Source: Hysterangium stoloniferum
Taxonomy: Eukaryota; Basidiomycota; Agaricomycetes; Hysterangiales; Hysterangiaceae
Direction: 5' to 3'
NCBI GenBank assembly: GCA_015178975.1
Contig: WHVD01000203.1
Location: forward strand, 1-64,000
Length of the DNA: 64,000 bases
Positions 30,905 to 41,394 of the stretch are shown in pieces. A program made the position numbers and the translations under genes. The notes beneath the pieces are model-generated. The model saw only the letters and a program-made list of their open reading frames with translations. It did not search any database and was not told where the DNA came from. The first letter of the stretch is position 1. Every line of letters starts with the position of its first letter.

Positions 30905-32216
30905 TCTCACAATTTATTCTGAGCAAAGTCAAACCTCAGAAGAATACAGTGGATGGTTCCAAGGATATTTCATTCATATTTGTTTGTTATTATTTTTGAA
31001 ATTATGGTATAGATGGCTCTTACTCAGAACTTGCAGTCATACTGATCCAACACTGGCAAAAAATGGGCAAACAACCATGGAGATACAACCCACATGGCCA
31101 GGGGACACTGCAATATGTCTATCTCTTTCCACTTCCAATAGGTGTTAAGTGTGAGGCTCACAGGTGGTTCTCCATGGAAAACCCACAGAATTTCCAGGAA
31201 TGGACTTGGCTTCACAATCAATATAATGTGTCACCTAGCACAGTCAGGAGGACCTTGAAACAGCATGGTTTCAAAGCAGTAGTCAAGGCACAAAGGCCCT
31301 TGTTGAAGGCTCAACATAGAAAGGCCAGGTTAAGCTTTGCCCTCAAATACATACCAATACTGGACAGTGGATGACTGGAAGAGGGTATTGTAGACTGATG
31401 AGACCAAATCAAATCAATAGGCTTGGGTCAGATGGACATCAATATGTGTGGAAGAAAGCTGGAGAACCACTTTCTGATAGGATAACCCAACCTACTGTCA
31501 AGCATGGAGGTGGAAAAAATATCATGGTCCAGGACTGTATGGGTTGGAATGGAGTGGGAAGGCTTGCAGAAGTTGAAGGAAGGAATGATTCTGCACAATA
31601 TGTGGAGATCTTGGATCAGAATTTGTTCCAGAGCATTAGGGATTTGGAGATTCCAGAAGATGAGGCCATTTTTCAGCAAGACAATGATCCAAAGCATACA
31701 TCCAAGATGGTACAAAAATGGCTTTCTGAAAATCAGATTCAGGTATTAGACTGGCCAGCACAGTCTCCTGACTTCAATCCTATAGAACATCTTTGTAATT
31801 ACCTGAAGAAACAGCTACAAAAATATCCTTCACTACCAAAGGGAGTTTGGGAGTTATGGGAGAGGGTGGAAGTGGAATGGCCAAAGATTGAGCCTCAGGA
31901 GTGTCAGAAACTTATAGAAAGTATTCCAAAAAGACTTGATGCTGCAATACAGGCTAGAGGATGCCATATAAAGTATTAGAATAACAAGATATCTGATTCA
32001 AAAAGGGTGCTCACAAAACTGTCACAATGATTGGCTATTTTTAAATATTCACTGTGATACCAATGTCCATCAATATTATGTAGTATTTGGAATATAAAAG
32101 CTAGTATGCTAATGCATCTGTGAGAACATTTCCACTATTTTAGGAAATTTGTTTGATCAGTTATTAAATATTTAATGGGAATTACCAAAACATTGGGACA
32201 GTTTTGTGAGCCACTG
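30905..32216 (+). mobile_element. Tc1/mariner element T3, left end lost
   Basis: The right end is clear: TTTTGTGAGCCACTG followed by TA at 32217-32218, with a right TIR of about 208 bp (32009-32216). That TIR starts with an inverted copy of the tip (GCTCACAAAACTGTC). No matching left TIR is found before the transposase, so the left end is truncated near 30905; that coordinate is approximate. It encodes the best-preserved transposase of the four except T4. Confidence 0.8.
31013..31979 (+). pseudogene. Tc1-type DD34E transposase, T3 (near-complete)
   Basis: Starts near ATG 31013 (MALTQNLQSY, then a stop). The middle HTH region reads NVSPSTVRRTLKQHGFKAVV, the YWTVDDWKRVL segment is followed by a stop and TDETK (first Asp), and 31371-31979 gives an open 202-aa C-terminal part: GSDGHQYVWKKAGEPLSD, FQQDNDPKHTSKMVQKW (second Asp) and DWPAQSPDFNPIEHL (Glu). 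Exactly 34 residues separate the last two, so DD34E. One stop and about two frame changes remain, so it is inactive as read. Confidence 0.9.
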
Positions 32217-32218
32217 TA

Positions 32219-32462
32219 CACTGAGATCTGAGACATTTAGAATATTCTAAAAACTATTTCTATCCTAATTTTAGCTATTTTACCTGGAAACTGCTGGAAT
32301 ATTCCAGGATTTTCCACTACTTTCCATTGAAGCATCATGAGGTTACTGCATGCATATCACGATATTCTCACATTTGTGACAACTCATCATGTCTTGTGAC
32401 TACTGTTACATGTTGTGACAAATATCACATGTTGTGATGTAAGTGTGTAGTGATGCAAGTGG
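32219..32462. other. Spacer between T3 and Copia
   Basis: Rich in TTGTGACA-type motifs (ACATGTTGTGACAAATATC, CATGTTGTGATG). The same motif resumes after the Copia element (CTTGTTGTGACAATATCCC), showing the pre-insertion sequence. No gene. Confidence 0.5.
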
Positions 32463-32783
32463 TGTTAGAAAGTAAAACCTAAATGTAACTCAGTCATGTT
32501 TATCGTATAACGGACTGGTATTTTATGTACCTAAATGTAACTAATAAACATTTATTAGTTACATCAAGTATAGATCCATAACAACCTTTACTTACCTCAG
32601 TCATGATTTATCGTATAACGGACTGAGGTAGTACTACTGTAATTCCAGATTATATACTTGACCACGTACATTGCTAGGCACCACTAATAACGTGTTGTGG
32701 ATACCGGGTGCCTGTGTCCGATGTTACATGGTCTTGGGATCGGTCAACTTGGGCCGCATGTATTTCGATGGTGTTATCCAACA
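32463..32783 (-). repeat. 3' LTR of the Copia element
   Basis: 321 bp. It contains two copies of TTTATCGTATAACGGACTG (about 32500 and 32608) and a 28-bp hairpin with 13-bp arms TGTAACTAATAAA (32536-32563). Confidence 0.94.
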
Positions 32784-32852
32784 CTCCTCCTCACCATTGA
32801 AACTCCTCACCATTATAACTCCTCCTCGCATGGTGCTTCCTGCATCAAAGAC

Positions 32853-33375
32853 CTAATAATAATAAAAACTGCGAGTCTTCGCAAGTTTCATCGAAAGACC
32901 TAGAAAACTGCGAATCTTGACAAATTTAGATGGTTCAAGTGGTTTGGTAAAAATATCAGCAAGATTATTAGAAGTATTGACATAATGTAGGAAAAAATCT
33001 TGTGAAAGGACGCTGTTCCCGCAGGAAGTGGAATTTAATATCGATGTGTTTGACGCGGGAATGTAGGAGAGGATCTTCGGAAAGGTTAATAGCCGCATTG
33101 TTATCACAAAAGATGGTGGTGGAGGTAGAGCAAGGGAATGAGATCCCGGATAGTAATGATCGAAGCCAAGTGCCCTCTTTGACAGTTTCGAAGGCAGCAA
33201 CATATTCAGCCTCACAGGAGGAGGCAGCAACGGTTTTTTGTTTCTTCGTGCTCCATGATATGACGCCAGATCCTACAAGTGAAGGTATATCCGCTAATGC
33301 TGCGATGGGTATCGAGGCAGTTGGCCCAGTCAGAATCAGTATAGCTGGTAAGCATGATATCATTAGAACCACCAA
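32853..33375 (-). pseudogene. Copia RNase H
   Basis: C-terminal RNase H of the Copia polyprotein. GVISWSTKKQKTVAASSCEA, followed directly by EYVAAFETVKEGTWL and FCDNNAAINLSEDPLLHSRV, is in the 33375-32968 frame. The preceding DSDW-type segment is in another frame. The last segment (33230-32853) continues with RVKHIDIKFHF-type sequence and HYVNTSNNLADIFTKPL, the usual T(K)P end of Copia pol, also shifted. At least two single-base shifts. Follows RT directly. Confidence 0.9.
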
Positions 33376-33383
33376 GGCATAGT

Positions 33384-34460
33384 TTAAGGTTTCATGTTCC
33401 TTTTAAATAGCGAACAACTGTGGATGGCAGCATTCCAGTGTGATGTGGAGTAGCTGTCGAGGAATTGTGAGAGTTGTTGAACAGCAAAAGATATGTCAGG
33501 CCGCGTGGAGATTGCTAAATAAAGGAGACATCCAATGAGAGATCGATAAGGTATTTTGAGTAGGTTAGTGATTTCAATAGTCGATAGTGAGGTTCGGTCA
33601 AATTTACGAAGTTTGAGGCTGTGATCCATAGGTGTAGAAACAGTAGTAGAATCCGCCTGACCAAATTGACGTACAATTTTATCAATAAGTGCAGTTTGGG
33701 ATAGGTGGACGGACTTCGTGGGTCGATCCCAGTCCACCGCGATGCCAACAACAAAACGGACGGAGCCAAGGTCTGAAATAGTCCATACACGACGCATTTC
33801 GTCCTTAAAGGCATTGTTTTCAGTGGCAGTGCTCGCTATCGAGAGAAAATCATCGACATGTACTGCAGCGATGATGATACCATTGGGAGTTCGCCTATAA
33901 TAAATACAAGATTCGCATGTAAGTTGAGTGAAACCCCAAGCGAGCATTTGCTCGTTCATGGTTTTGTTCCATATTCGACCACTTTGTTTCATACCATATA
34001 GGCCCCGGACTATCATCCACACGTAGTCTTCTTTCCCAGATTCCTCAAAACCTTCAGGCTGTGCCATGTATTGTACTTCATCATCAGGTAGTAGACCATA
34101 GAGAAAAGCAGTTTTGATATTGATTTGTTGTGCATCCCAACCAAGAGTGGCAGCAATATGGAGCAAAATTCGCCAGGATTCCATGCATGCAGTTGGTGAG
34201 GTAGTTTTATGGTAGTCTTTTCTGTACACTTGTTCAAAACCTTTAAAGACTAACCTGACTTTCCAACGAATGGCTTTTCCAGATTCATCACGTTTGATGC
34301 GAAAAAACTGGGTGCCCTTTTCGGATTTTGCATCCCTGAGGAACTTCAGAACGGGGAATTAGTTTGTACACCCCCATATTCTTGAGGGAGTCCAACTCTT
34401 CCTGGAATCCAGCCTGCCATCTTGAAGCGTCCCCCAAACGAAGGGCTTCAGCCCAAGTAA
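33384..34460 (-). pseudogene. Copia reverse transcriptase
   Basis: 34229-33384 (281 aa) contains the Copia RT core: DYHKTTSPTA, WDAQQINIKTAFLYGLLPDD, MAQPEGFEESGKEDYVW, LYGMKQSGRIWN, the active site as VHVDDFL, and SLIGCLLYLAISTRPDISFA. The N-terminal portion, EPLTWAEALRLGDASRWQAG to GCKIRKGHPVF, lies at 34460-34310 in another frame. It shifts by one base at a T6 homopolymer near 34315, so an assembly or sequencing error is a real alternative to genuine mutation there. Confidence 0.93.
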
Positions 34461-34619
34461 GTGGCTCAGTCGTTGCATGTTAATGGGTCGATTCCAAGTG
34501 TTTCAGGTAAACCAGGTAAGTCATTATCAGTACTTACTGAATTGGAGAAAGATGACAGGATATGTTGGAGGTTATCATCATTAAGAGTTGGCGTCAAGGC
34601 AGGGATTGCTGTGTGTAAC

Positions 34620-36350
34620 TCATTGATGGTATGTAAACATTCCTGTCGGCTGTAATCTCAAATGCTCAGCACTATCCTTCGATTCCTGAATGGCACGATC
34701 AAGTCGAGCAGTTGACACAGGTTGCCCAGCAGTTGATCGACTTGAACGCCGAAGGGAGAAATCTGGTGGATCATTGATCTCCTGCATGGGAGGTAAAGTC
34801 TGCTGTGGTATAATCACCGGAGAATCAGGCAAGACAGGATTATCAAGGGAGTGATAATCAGGAGATGAGGGTATTAATTCCGGCTCTGATTCAGTGTCTA
34901 GAGGGTCAGTAGACTTGTTGGTAGTAATACGAGGATGACCATCGTGGCTTTCGAGAAATCGAACATGATAAGAGGTGTAGATGAGCTGTGTTTTTGGATC
35001 GAAACACCTGTATGTTTTAGATTTTTCATTATATCCAATTAGAACACATTCAATGGAGTGTTTGTAGATCTTCGGATTTACCCTATTTTGAATTAGGACA
35101 AAAGCGCGACAACCTATTTCTCTCATGTAAGAATAGTCTGGTTTTCGTCCATGCCATAGTTCCCATGGTGTTTTACCCAGTAAGGATTTTGTAGTTGTTT
35201 TGACATGTAAATGAGTCGTGGTGAGATAAAATTCGTCCCATAAATAAGGAGGTAGTCCTGTGTATATTCTCATTGTTCTGGCTTTGGCCATTAAAGTGCG
35301 ATGCAGCCGTTCAACACGTCCAATGTGTGCAGATGTGTATGGAGCTGTGAATTGGTGATTGGTTCCCTGAGAGGCCAACCAATGAGCCATTTCATGGCTT
35401 TTGAGTTCGCCATTGTCGGTCCGATAAGTTCCAACCTTTAACCCAGTTTCGACTTCACGTGCACGTTCCCATGACTGAAGATAGGAGAATGCTTCACTTT
35501 TTAGTTTGAGTAAAATAGTCCAGGAGTAACTCGAATAATCATCTACAATATTCATGACGTAGTTCTGTCCAGTACATGAAGTGACTGAATTAGGACCAGA
35601 TAAATCTATCCACACTTTCTCCAATTTTCTCGTCGCTCTGTGCCCTTCTCCTGTTTCACGTATTTTTGGGACAGGGGTTTTTGTCTGTTTGCCAAGAATA
35701 CAGGCGTCGCATTTAGTAGGAGTGATGGAAGTGTTGGGGGGTATCACACCTTGGATGAGTCCTGTGTTAAGCATGTCGCGAATGGCTTGGTAATTCGCAT
35801 GACCGAGCCGGCGATGCCAAGATTCAATGGTGGGTGCGTGATGAGCAATGAGAATATGTTTGGTTTGGGCTGAATAGAGATTGAGGGAGTATAGATGTTT
35901 ATGGGAGAGTAGAGTACCTTGGGCTATAGTAGCTCCAGATGATTTTGAGGTAAGCCAACATGAGATGTCATTGAAGTGTGCTATGACGTTCGAATCTTTT
36001 GCCAAGCAGTGGATGGATATTAGTCGTACTGTAGCGTCTGGAATGTATAAGACATTTTTAAGCAGTATATGTGTACCGCGACCTATTCGTAACTTTATGT
36101 CTCCAATACCGATTGCCCAGACGGAAGAACCACCCAAACCCTTAACAGAGCGGGGAGTGACTGCTTTCAAGGTGAGAAAGTCAGTGTGGTTAGGAGAGAT
36201 ATGTATGGAGGCACCGCTATCCATCCAAAAAGGATGCGAGTCATTGGAGATAGGCATTCGAGTGGTTTGGGACACAGGGGTGATATCAGTAGTGTTGATA
36301 GCAGCCATTGTAGGTTTGCTGTGTTTAGACCAGTTGATATTTGTCTTCAA
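34620..36350 (-). CDS. Copia protease-integrase part of pol (open frame, element defective)
   Basis: A 576-aa open frame. Near residue 45 is the protease active site (HPFWMDSGASIHISP, D-S-G). Then comes the GAG-pre-integrase zinc region: WHRRLGHANYQAIRDML with HX5H, and CDACILGKQTK with CX2C. The integrase core follows, with Asp in VWIDLSGPNS, Asp in YRTDNGELK and Glu in AHIGRVERLHRTL, then ELWHGRKPDYSYMREIGCRA and the Copia-typical FDPKTQ..YTSYHVRFLE end. A Pro/Ser-rich linker to RT ends at a stop (TYHQ) that appears to be a frameshift, since RT motifs resume in another frame. Its first codons overlap the gag stop in the form ATGA. In the related fragment at 20657 the two are in one frame, so a one-base indel near 36400 probably separated them. 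Confidence 0.93.
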   Translation of the reverse strand: MKTNINWSKHSKPTMAAINTTDITPVSQTTRMPISNDSHPFWMDSGASIHISPNHTDFLTLKAVTPRSVKGLGGSSVWAIGIGDIKLRIGRGTHILLKNVLYIPDATVRLISIHCLAKDSNVIAHFNDISCWLTSKSSGATIAQGTLLSHKHLYSLNLYSAQTKHILIAHHAPTIESWHRRLGHANYQAIRDMLNTGLIQGVIPPNTSITPTKCDACILGKQTKTPVPKIRETGEGHRATRKLEKVWIDLSGPNSVTSCTGQNYVMNIVDDYSSYSWTILLKLKSEAFSYLQSWERAREVETGLKVGTYRTDNGELKSHEMAHWLASQGTNHQFTAPYTSAHIGRVERLHRTLMAKARTMRIYTGLPPYLWDEFYLTTTHLHVKTTTKSLLGKTPWELWHGRKPDYSYMREIGCRAFVLIQNRVNPKIYKHSIECVLIGYNEKSKTYRCFDPKTQLIYTSYHVRFLESHDGHPRITTNKSTDPLDTESEPELIPSSPDYHSLDNPVLPDSPVIIPQQTLPPMQEINDPPDFSLRRSSRSTAGQPVSTARLDRAIQESKDSAEHLRLQPTGMFTYHQ

Positions 36351-37441
36351 CTCCTCCTCAATGACAAGCCAGCCATCATACTCAAGTTGATCATCTGGTG
36401 ATAAGGGAAGAAAAGAATGGAGGGTTGGATGGCAGAGGCCAGGTTGGCAGTGGGTATGTTCGAAGAGGAAAGATCAGATGGGTCAATGTTGACGATGTAG
36501 ATCACACCATCAGCGCCTTGCAGTCGAATGGGGATTTTCGGTTTGGGTGTAGGAGAAATTGAGCTGCTCAGTTTGGGTTCAGGGGCAAGTGTGTTGGGAG
36601 CCAGGCCAGTAGATTTAGGGCTACGGGTAGCACGGCGAGCCTGTTTGGATTCCTCAAGGGATTTTCCTGCCATTCCTCCACCAGGACGGATGCAGAATTC
36701 CGCCTCATGGTAAGCATGTTTGCAGTTCGAACAGATGACAGATCCAGACTTTAATTGGGCCGAGAGGGCAATAGAGTCAGTGGTATGGGTCTTGTCGGAG
36801 TTAAGTAGATTTTGCTCGTTATCTAGATAAAAACGTAGTTGGGTAGAGGTGAATGGAGTAGAGTCTGTGGATGCTGAGATATCCCGGGTGATGATTGATC
36901 GCACATTACTGAAGTCATTCCCAAGTGAGCCCAAAAGAGCAATGCATTTCAATAAATCCTTTGAGATGTCGCCCATTTCGTAGGCACGGTCAATGAGGGA
37001 GCAAATCTTTTCTGCGGTGACGGGTAAGGGAGTAGAGCGGGCACAGCGAGCAGTGAGAGCTTCCTGCAGCAATTGTACCTGGCGGATAGGCCCTTCACTT
37101 TGGTGGCGTTGCCGGATCGTCTCCCAACAAGCCTTCGCACCCAATTTGCGATCCAGGTAATCCTGCTCAGATGCCTCAACGGTGGAAATAATGAGAGCAG
37201 CGGCTAGGGAATTATTTGCTACCCAGTTGGCCTTGGCGCGAGGTTCAGTGATATCGGGTTCAGGGATTGTGCCATCGATATAACCAGATAGGCCAGTGAG
37301 GGTAATGAAGAGGTCCGTGGCACGCAACCAAGGCCAGTAGTTCGATTTTAGTTTGTCGAGTTTAGGACCAGTATAGGTGATATTGGTACGGACAAGAGTG
37401 ATAGAGGGTGCAAGTGCATCCGTGGATGTTGGGGATGTCAT
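36347..37441 (-). CDS. Copia Gag
   Basis: 364 aa, starting at ATG 37441, about 35 bp inside the 5' LTR. The N-terminal Gag region (PKLDKLKSNYWPWLRATDLF, ALIISTVEASEQDYLDRKLG) matches the Copia UBN2/retrotran-gag pattern, with a W..W pair and a YLDRKLGAKACWETIRQRHQ stretch. A zinc knuckle, CSNCKHAYHEAEFC (CX2CX4HX4C), follows with a PGGGMAGK tail. Gag forms the particle that packages the RNA. The last residues (MMAGLSLRRS) are out of frame relative to the gag-pol protein. The in-frame reading would be YDGWLVIEEEL joining pol, so the true product was probably a longer polyprotein. Confidence 0.92.
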   Translation of the reverse strand: MTSPTSTDALAPSITLVRTNITYTGPKLDKLKSNYWPWLRATDLFITLTGLSGYIDGTIPEPDITEPRAKANWVANNSLAAALIISTVEASEQDYLDRKLGAKACWETIRQRHQSEGPIRQVQLLQEALTARCARSTPLPVTAEKICSLIDRAYEMGDISKDLLKCIALLGSLGNDFSNVRSIITRDISASTDSTPFTSTQLRFYLDNEQNLLNSDKTHTTDSIALSAQLKSGSVICSNCKHAYHEAEFCIRPGGGMAGKSLEESKQARRATRSPKSTGLAPNTLAPEPKLSSSISPTPKPKIPIRLQGADGVIYIVNIDPSDLSSSNIPTANLASAIQPSILFFPYHQMINLSMMAGLSLRRS

Positions 37442-37476
37442 AGTTTGGTGTTACTCAAAGAAATAGGCCCATAACC

Positions 37477-37796
37477 TGTTAGAAAGTAAAACCTAAATGT
37501 AACTCAGTCATGTTTATCGTATAATGGACTGGTATTTTATGTACCTAAATGTAACTAATAAACATTTATTAGTTACATCGAGTATAGATCCATAACAACC
37601 TTTACTTACCTCAGTCATGTTTATCGTATAACGGACTGAGGTAGTACTACTGTAATTCCAGATTATATACTTGACCACGTACATTGCTAGGCACCACTAA
37701 TAACGTGTTGTGGATACCGGGTGCCTGTGTCCGATGTTACATGGTCTTGGGATCGGTCAACTTGGGCCACATGTATTTCGATGGTGTTATCCAACA
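37477..37796 (-). repeat. 5' LTR of the Copia element
   Basis: 320 bp, near-identical to 32463-32783. One base is missing in the second TTTATCGTATAACGGACTG region, and a few transitions are seen. Confidence 0.94.
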
Positions 37797-37801
37797 AGTG
37801 G

Positions 37802-38265
37802 CTTGTTGTGACAATATCCCATGTATTAAGCACCAGGTGGCCAATTTTAATGATGTATGTATAGTTAAAAAAGAATAAAAGATAGAAATTCCCTAGCTCA
37901 CTGAGTTTATAAGATAAAAATACAAAATAAATTGCATAGTTTCAAGATAAATCAAGAGAGTATTGTACAATTTACTATAGTGATATAAGTACATTTCATT
38001 GGGCTGTTTTAGCAATTTCTTTTGGGGAAATTGAGAAAAATAGAAAAAACCTTAAAAATACATAACAGGAGAGTAGAACAAGGTTGCAGGGCTGAATGAC
38101 TGGGATCCTAACAACAGTATTCCCCAGTTAGGTTGAGACCCTTTGAGACCTCTTTCTACAAAATGACATTGAAAAACTCATATGAAAGGCTAGTAAAACA
38201 AGTAGAGGCATGGGATAACAGGGAATGATGAAAGTGGGTCCAGGGACAAGTACTAGGACAAGTGA
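37802..38265. other. AT-rich intergenic stretch
   Basis: No coding or repeat feature is recognised. Confidence 0.45.
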
Positions 38266-39065
38266 GGGTGGTTAGGTAGTCAACAGTAGGTAGTCAACAG
38301 GGTCCCAGTGTGCCCAGATTTTCAGTATGAAATCTAGAACAACTTCAGGTGTGTTTCTAAGTTCAGTGGCTAGGACCCAGGATGTTTCTCCATCTGTACC
38401 TTCACAGCCAGACCACTTAACTAGGTAGAGTAATTTACAGGCATACTGCCTGTGATTGATCTTGGAGTCTAGAACAGCATCATTTTTGAGTTTGGATTCC
38501 CCATTGACAATCACAGGTGGGGGAGGAGGCTAGATGCAATTGGAGATGGTACTCAGCATGGCAAGTTCCAATACAGAGATGTGGAAGACAAGGTGTACCA
38601 GATTCATGGTATTGGGAAGATGAAAGGTGTATGAATGTGTGCCAGCTTGTGTTATAATCTCATATGGGCTGAGGTATTTTTCAGCAAGCTTTTTGGTGGG
38701 CTGGGTAGTCTGAAAGAACTCGGCTTTAATGAAAACTTGGTCACCAATTTTAAAGTCAGGTACTTGTAAGCATTGGCAGTCTGCTGATTTCTAGGGTAAA
38801 TAATGCCTGAGCATTGAGTATGGACTGCCAGAGATTGTGATGGTGTTCATCTAGATTTGTTACAAACTCTTGTGCATGAGGAGAGGCCAGATCACATTCC
38901 ACATGGACTGAAATGTTAGGGTTGTACACTTTGTTCACAAAGAAATGGGAAATGCCAGTAGGAGCATTCAGGGCATTTTTATATGCAAATTTAGTGAGGG
39001 GTAGGAGGTCTAACCAATTGTCCTGTTGGTAGTTGCAATAGATATGAAGATATTCAGCCTGCCAA
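38266..39065 (-). pseudogene. Gypsy integrase C-terminus and chromodomain fragment
   Basis: 39065-38756 holds the distal integrase region typical of agaricomycete Gypsy elements: EYLHIYCNYQQDNWLDLLPL, TKFAYKNALNAPTGISHFFV, NPNISVHVECDLASPHAQEF. 38750-38520 continues in shifted frames with a DQVFIKAEFF-like segment and the KYLSPYEIITQA-like GPF module. 38514-38272 is a chromodomain: YLVKWSGCEGTDGETSWVLA with the expected WSG..ETSW aromatic positions. Truncated at 39065, where unrelated plus-strand coding-like sequence begins. Both the catalytic core and all upstream domains are missing. A different insertion from the 49.6-56.5 kb Gypsy, which lacks exactly this portion. Confidence 0.88.
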
Positions 39066-39637
39066 AGACAAAAACAGTTCACTACCTTCAACTCAAACTC
39101 TACCAGATGGCAAATGGCAATTTGGAATCATGGCTATACTCACAGGTTCTTCTAAGCTCAGGTCATATAGAAGCTCATTGGAAATGGTGTAAAGGTGAAC
39201 AGATATGCAAGAGCACACCCTCTATAGTAGAAATCTGGATAAACATTCTCATTGCACCTATTTTGCCCCTGGATTATGAGGACTTGACAGAGACATGGTG
39301 TCTGCCTGAAAAGCTCAAATTATTTCAGAATTCAAGCCATCTTGAAGGTCTCCACTACAACCTTGTAGGCAAAGCCATCTATTCACCATCAGTTCAGCAC
39401 TTTACATCAAAGTTCCATAATGGCAACACTATCTATGAGCATGATGGTTTATGCCATTCAGGATCCTCAGTAAACATACAAAAGATACTCTATCACAATA
39501 CCGAGAATATTCAGACAGTTTCAGGCATATCTTCATATACTAGTGCTGTTATACACTATGTGTTGCAAGGTGGAATTAAAGCTCAAGAAATTTTCAGAAA
39601 CACAAAAAAGTCTTGGCTAATCATCATATTCTTCTAA
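39026..39637 (+). pseudogene. Unassigned 203-aa ORF, likely remnant of a larger gene
   Basis: Open frame whose first dozen codons overlap the end of the Gypsy fragment on the other strand, so the genuine reading probably starts after about 39066. Key segments: YLQLKLYQMANGNLESWLYS, PILPLDYEDLTETWCLPEKL, LEGLHYNLVGKAIYSPSVQH, FHNGNTIYEHDGLCHSGSSV and IHYVLQGGIKAQEIF. The HYNLVGKAIYS..F..NTIYEHDG pattern faintly recalls the His-box end of ubiquitin-specific-protease-like proteins, but I would not assign it on that. Codon use and length argue against chance, while the following sequence is full of stops. No partner gene. It could be a transposon accessory gene or a host gene remnant. Confidence 0.45.
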
Positions 39638-40001
39638 ACTACAATTTCAGCAAGACTGTCTCAAGCCACTCCAAATCCTACTATCTTTTCTCTATTTCCA
39701 TCAGAGGACCACTTTTGGCTTATATGTAAACCCCAGTAGGCTAGATATTCAAGATCATATTTGTATATCATAACAAGACATTCCTCATGTGGCTCCTGAA
39801 GCAAATTCAAATCACTCCAAATGCACCTAACACACATGAGACAAAATAGCAATCTCTCATGTATCAATCCAATCTGGTGAGGATGATGAAACATCCTATC
39901 CCCAACAGAAGAATTCTCAAAGATACCTTCAAAGAGTAAAGTCTAATAGTGAAGGCCAGGTACTCATTCATAAAACAAAGTCCAAAAAACCTCCCAAACT
40001 T

Positions 40002-40262
40002 GTGTCTATGCCTGCCTTGTCTCCAATACCTGAGATTACTGGGATAAGATCTAATGTTTCACTATTTCCAATCACATGTTGCCTCAGACATACTGGTGAT
40101 GGTGAGGAGGAAGCAGCTCAGGGGTTTAGCAACAACTGCATTCACTGTGATGAATGTCATAATTGGTGTGAAGGAAGAGCTACATAGTAACCTTGGAAAT
40201 AAGCCATTTGTGTGTGATGAATGTGATATGGTTCAGATTCAACTGGCATTGCAACCTTGATC
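40002..40262 (+). pseudogene. PHD-like zinc-finger remnant
   Basis: Two overlapping frames are needed. 40002-40187 gives NNCIHCDECHNWCEGRAT, and after a stop another frame (40054-40260) gives NKPFVCDECDMVQIQLAL. Together this resembles the second half of a PHD finger (CxxCxxWxxxxC .. FxCxxC). It lies 360 bp downstream of the 203-aa ORF on the same strand, and the intervening sequence has stops, so the two could be remnants of one gene. Function not assigned. Confidence 0.35.
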
Positions 40263-41390
40263 AGAATGGTATGTGAATTCATTTTGATATTTGGATAACC
40301 TCTTACAGATGTGTTTTAAATAGCTCAAGAACTGAACAGCTAAATAACCATGCTACTCAACCTTTTCACAACATGGGAAGTATTACTATCCTGTGTAGCT
40401 AATTTGACTTGATCATGATTCTGATTCCAAAAGATGGCATGTGAAATGGTGGTGACACAGTCACTATCATAATCTATCTCTCTCAGAGTCATGGATTCCA
40501 GAACATGATGTTATTGACTCCTTCGGGAGAGACCAGAAGTACAGATGGTAAATTAGAGTAAACTATTTAAAGTTATTTGTCATGATTAAAATAACTGATG
40601 TTTGACTTCATAGTTGGGAAAATAGAATTTGGTGAGACAAATTATCACATGAAGATGACAAGATCTTGGAATACTTCCATTATCCCTCATGTCCAATGTT
40701 TGATGCTTTCTGAAACATCATTTCCCATTAACTAACAAGCTGGTAAAGATACCAAAATGAGTTGGAAGAGAAGAATGTCCTGCTTTGGATTACCTGTAAG
40801 CTGGTAAGGCTATTTCAGAGTTGAAGGGTGAATCCACTTACCTTAGAAACCATCTCATACTGTTTTCTGGAAATCTCTCTTCAATAAAAATTGCCATTAT
40901 ACATTGTTGGCTACATATGAAGCTAGACTCTGGTACAATGAACAAGGATAAATGGATCCAATGAGTACCTGCAGTCCATACAATGACTCTTCTTATCCTG
41001 AAACAGTCCTACACCCAAGGATTCCCTCATGGCCCATGTTTTGAGGATCTCCTTAAAAATAGACAATTATTTCAAGACCTACTGAAGCACTTGTGGCATA
41101 TGAAGCATAGCCAGGTACCACCATTCTCTGCCATAGATGTTGACAAAGAAGCCATTGGATTACTTTAACATGAAATGTTTGCGACTTCAAAAGCAGGAGG
41201 GCCTGTCAGCTTTCAACAATGGGGATTGATACAGGTAATTATTCCTGAATGAAAGGAGACTGAATATCAGCAATTTTACTATCAATTGCAAAATCTGAAA
41301 TAGATTAATGCTCATACTTTCATGTAGCATAGGCCAGAATTTAGTGAAGGCAGTGAACCAGACAGTCAAGGATCCCATAACAAAACTAAA
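40263..41390. other. AT-rich stretch with no supported gene
   Basis: Short ORFs only, the longest useful one being 40983-41168 (61 aa, QSYTQGFPHGPCFEDLLKNR). It might be more debris of the preceding unassigned gene. No repeat match seen. Confidence 0.4.
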
Positions 41391-41394
41391 ATCA

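Larger units (their letters stand above)
32463..37796 (-). mobile_element. Complete Ty1/Copia element with TSD
   Basis: 5334 bp with LTRs 32463-32783 and 37477-37796 differing at only about four or five sites, and perfect target duplication AGTGG (32458-32462 and 37797-37801). On the minus strand it has gag, protease, integrase, RT and RNase H in Copia order. Next to the 5' LTR is a candidate primer site GGTTATGGGCCTATTTC (37460-37476), and next to the 3' LTR a purine tract GGTGAGGAGGAG. Despite its youth, single-base frameshifts break the coding frame at several points. Confidence 0.95.

Noticed and set aside
30888-31148. 86-aa ORF as an accessory gene of T3
   Set aside because: Its end overlaps the shifted N-terminus of the T3 transposase; no independent motif.
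35881-36390. 169-aa plus-strand ORF
   Set aside because: Antisense to the Copia protease and gag end, which have clear motifs.
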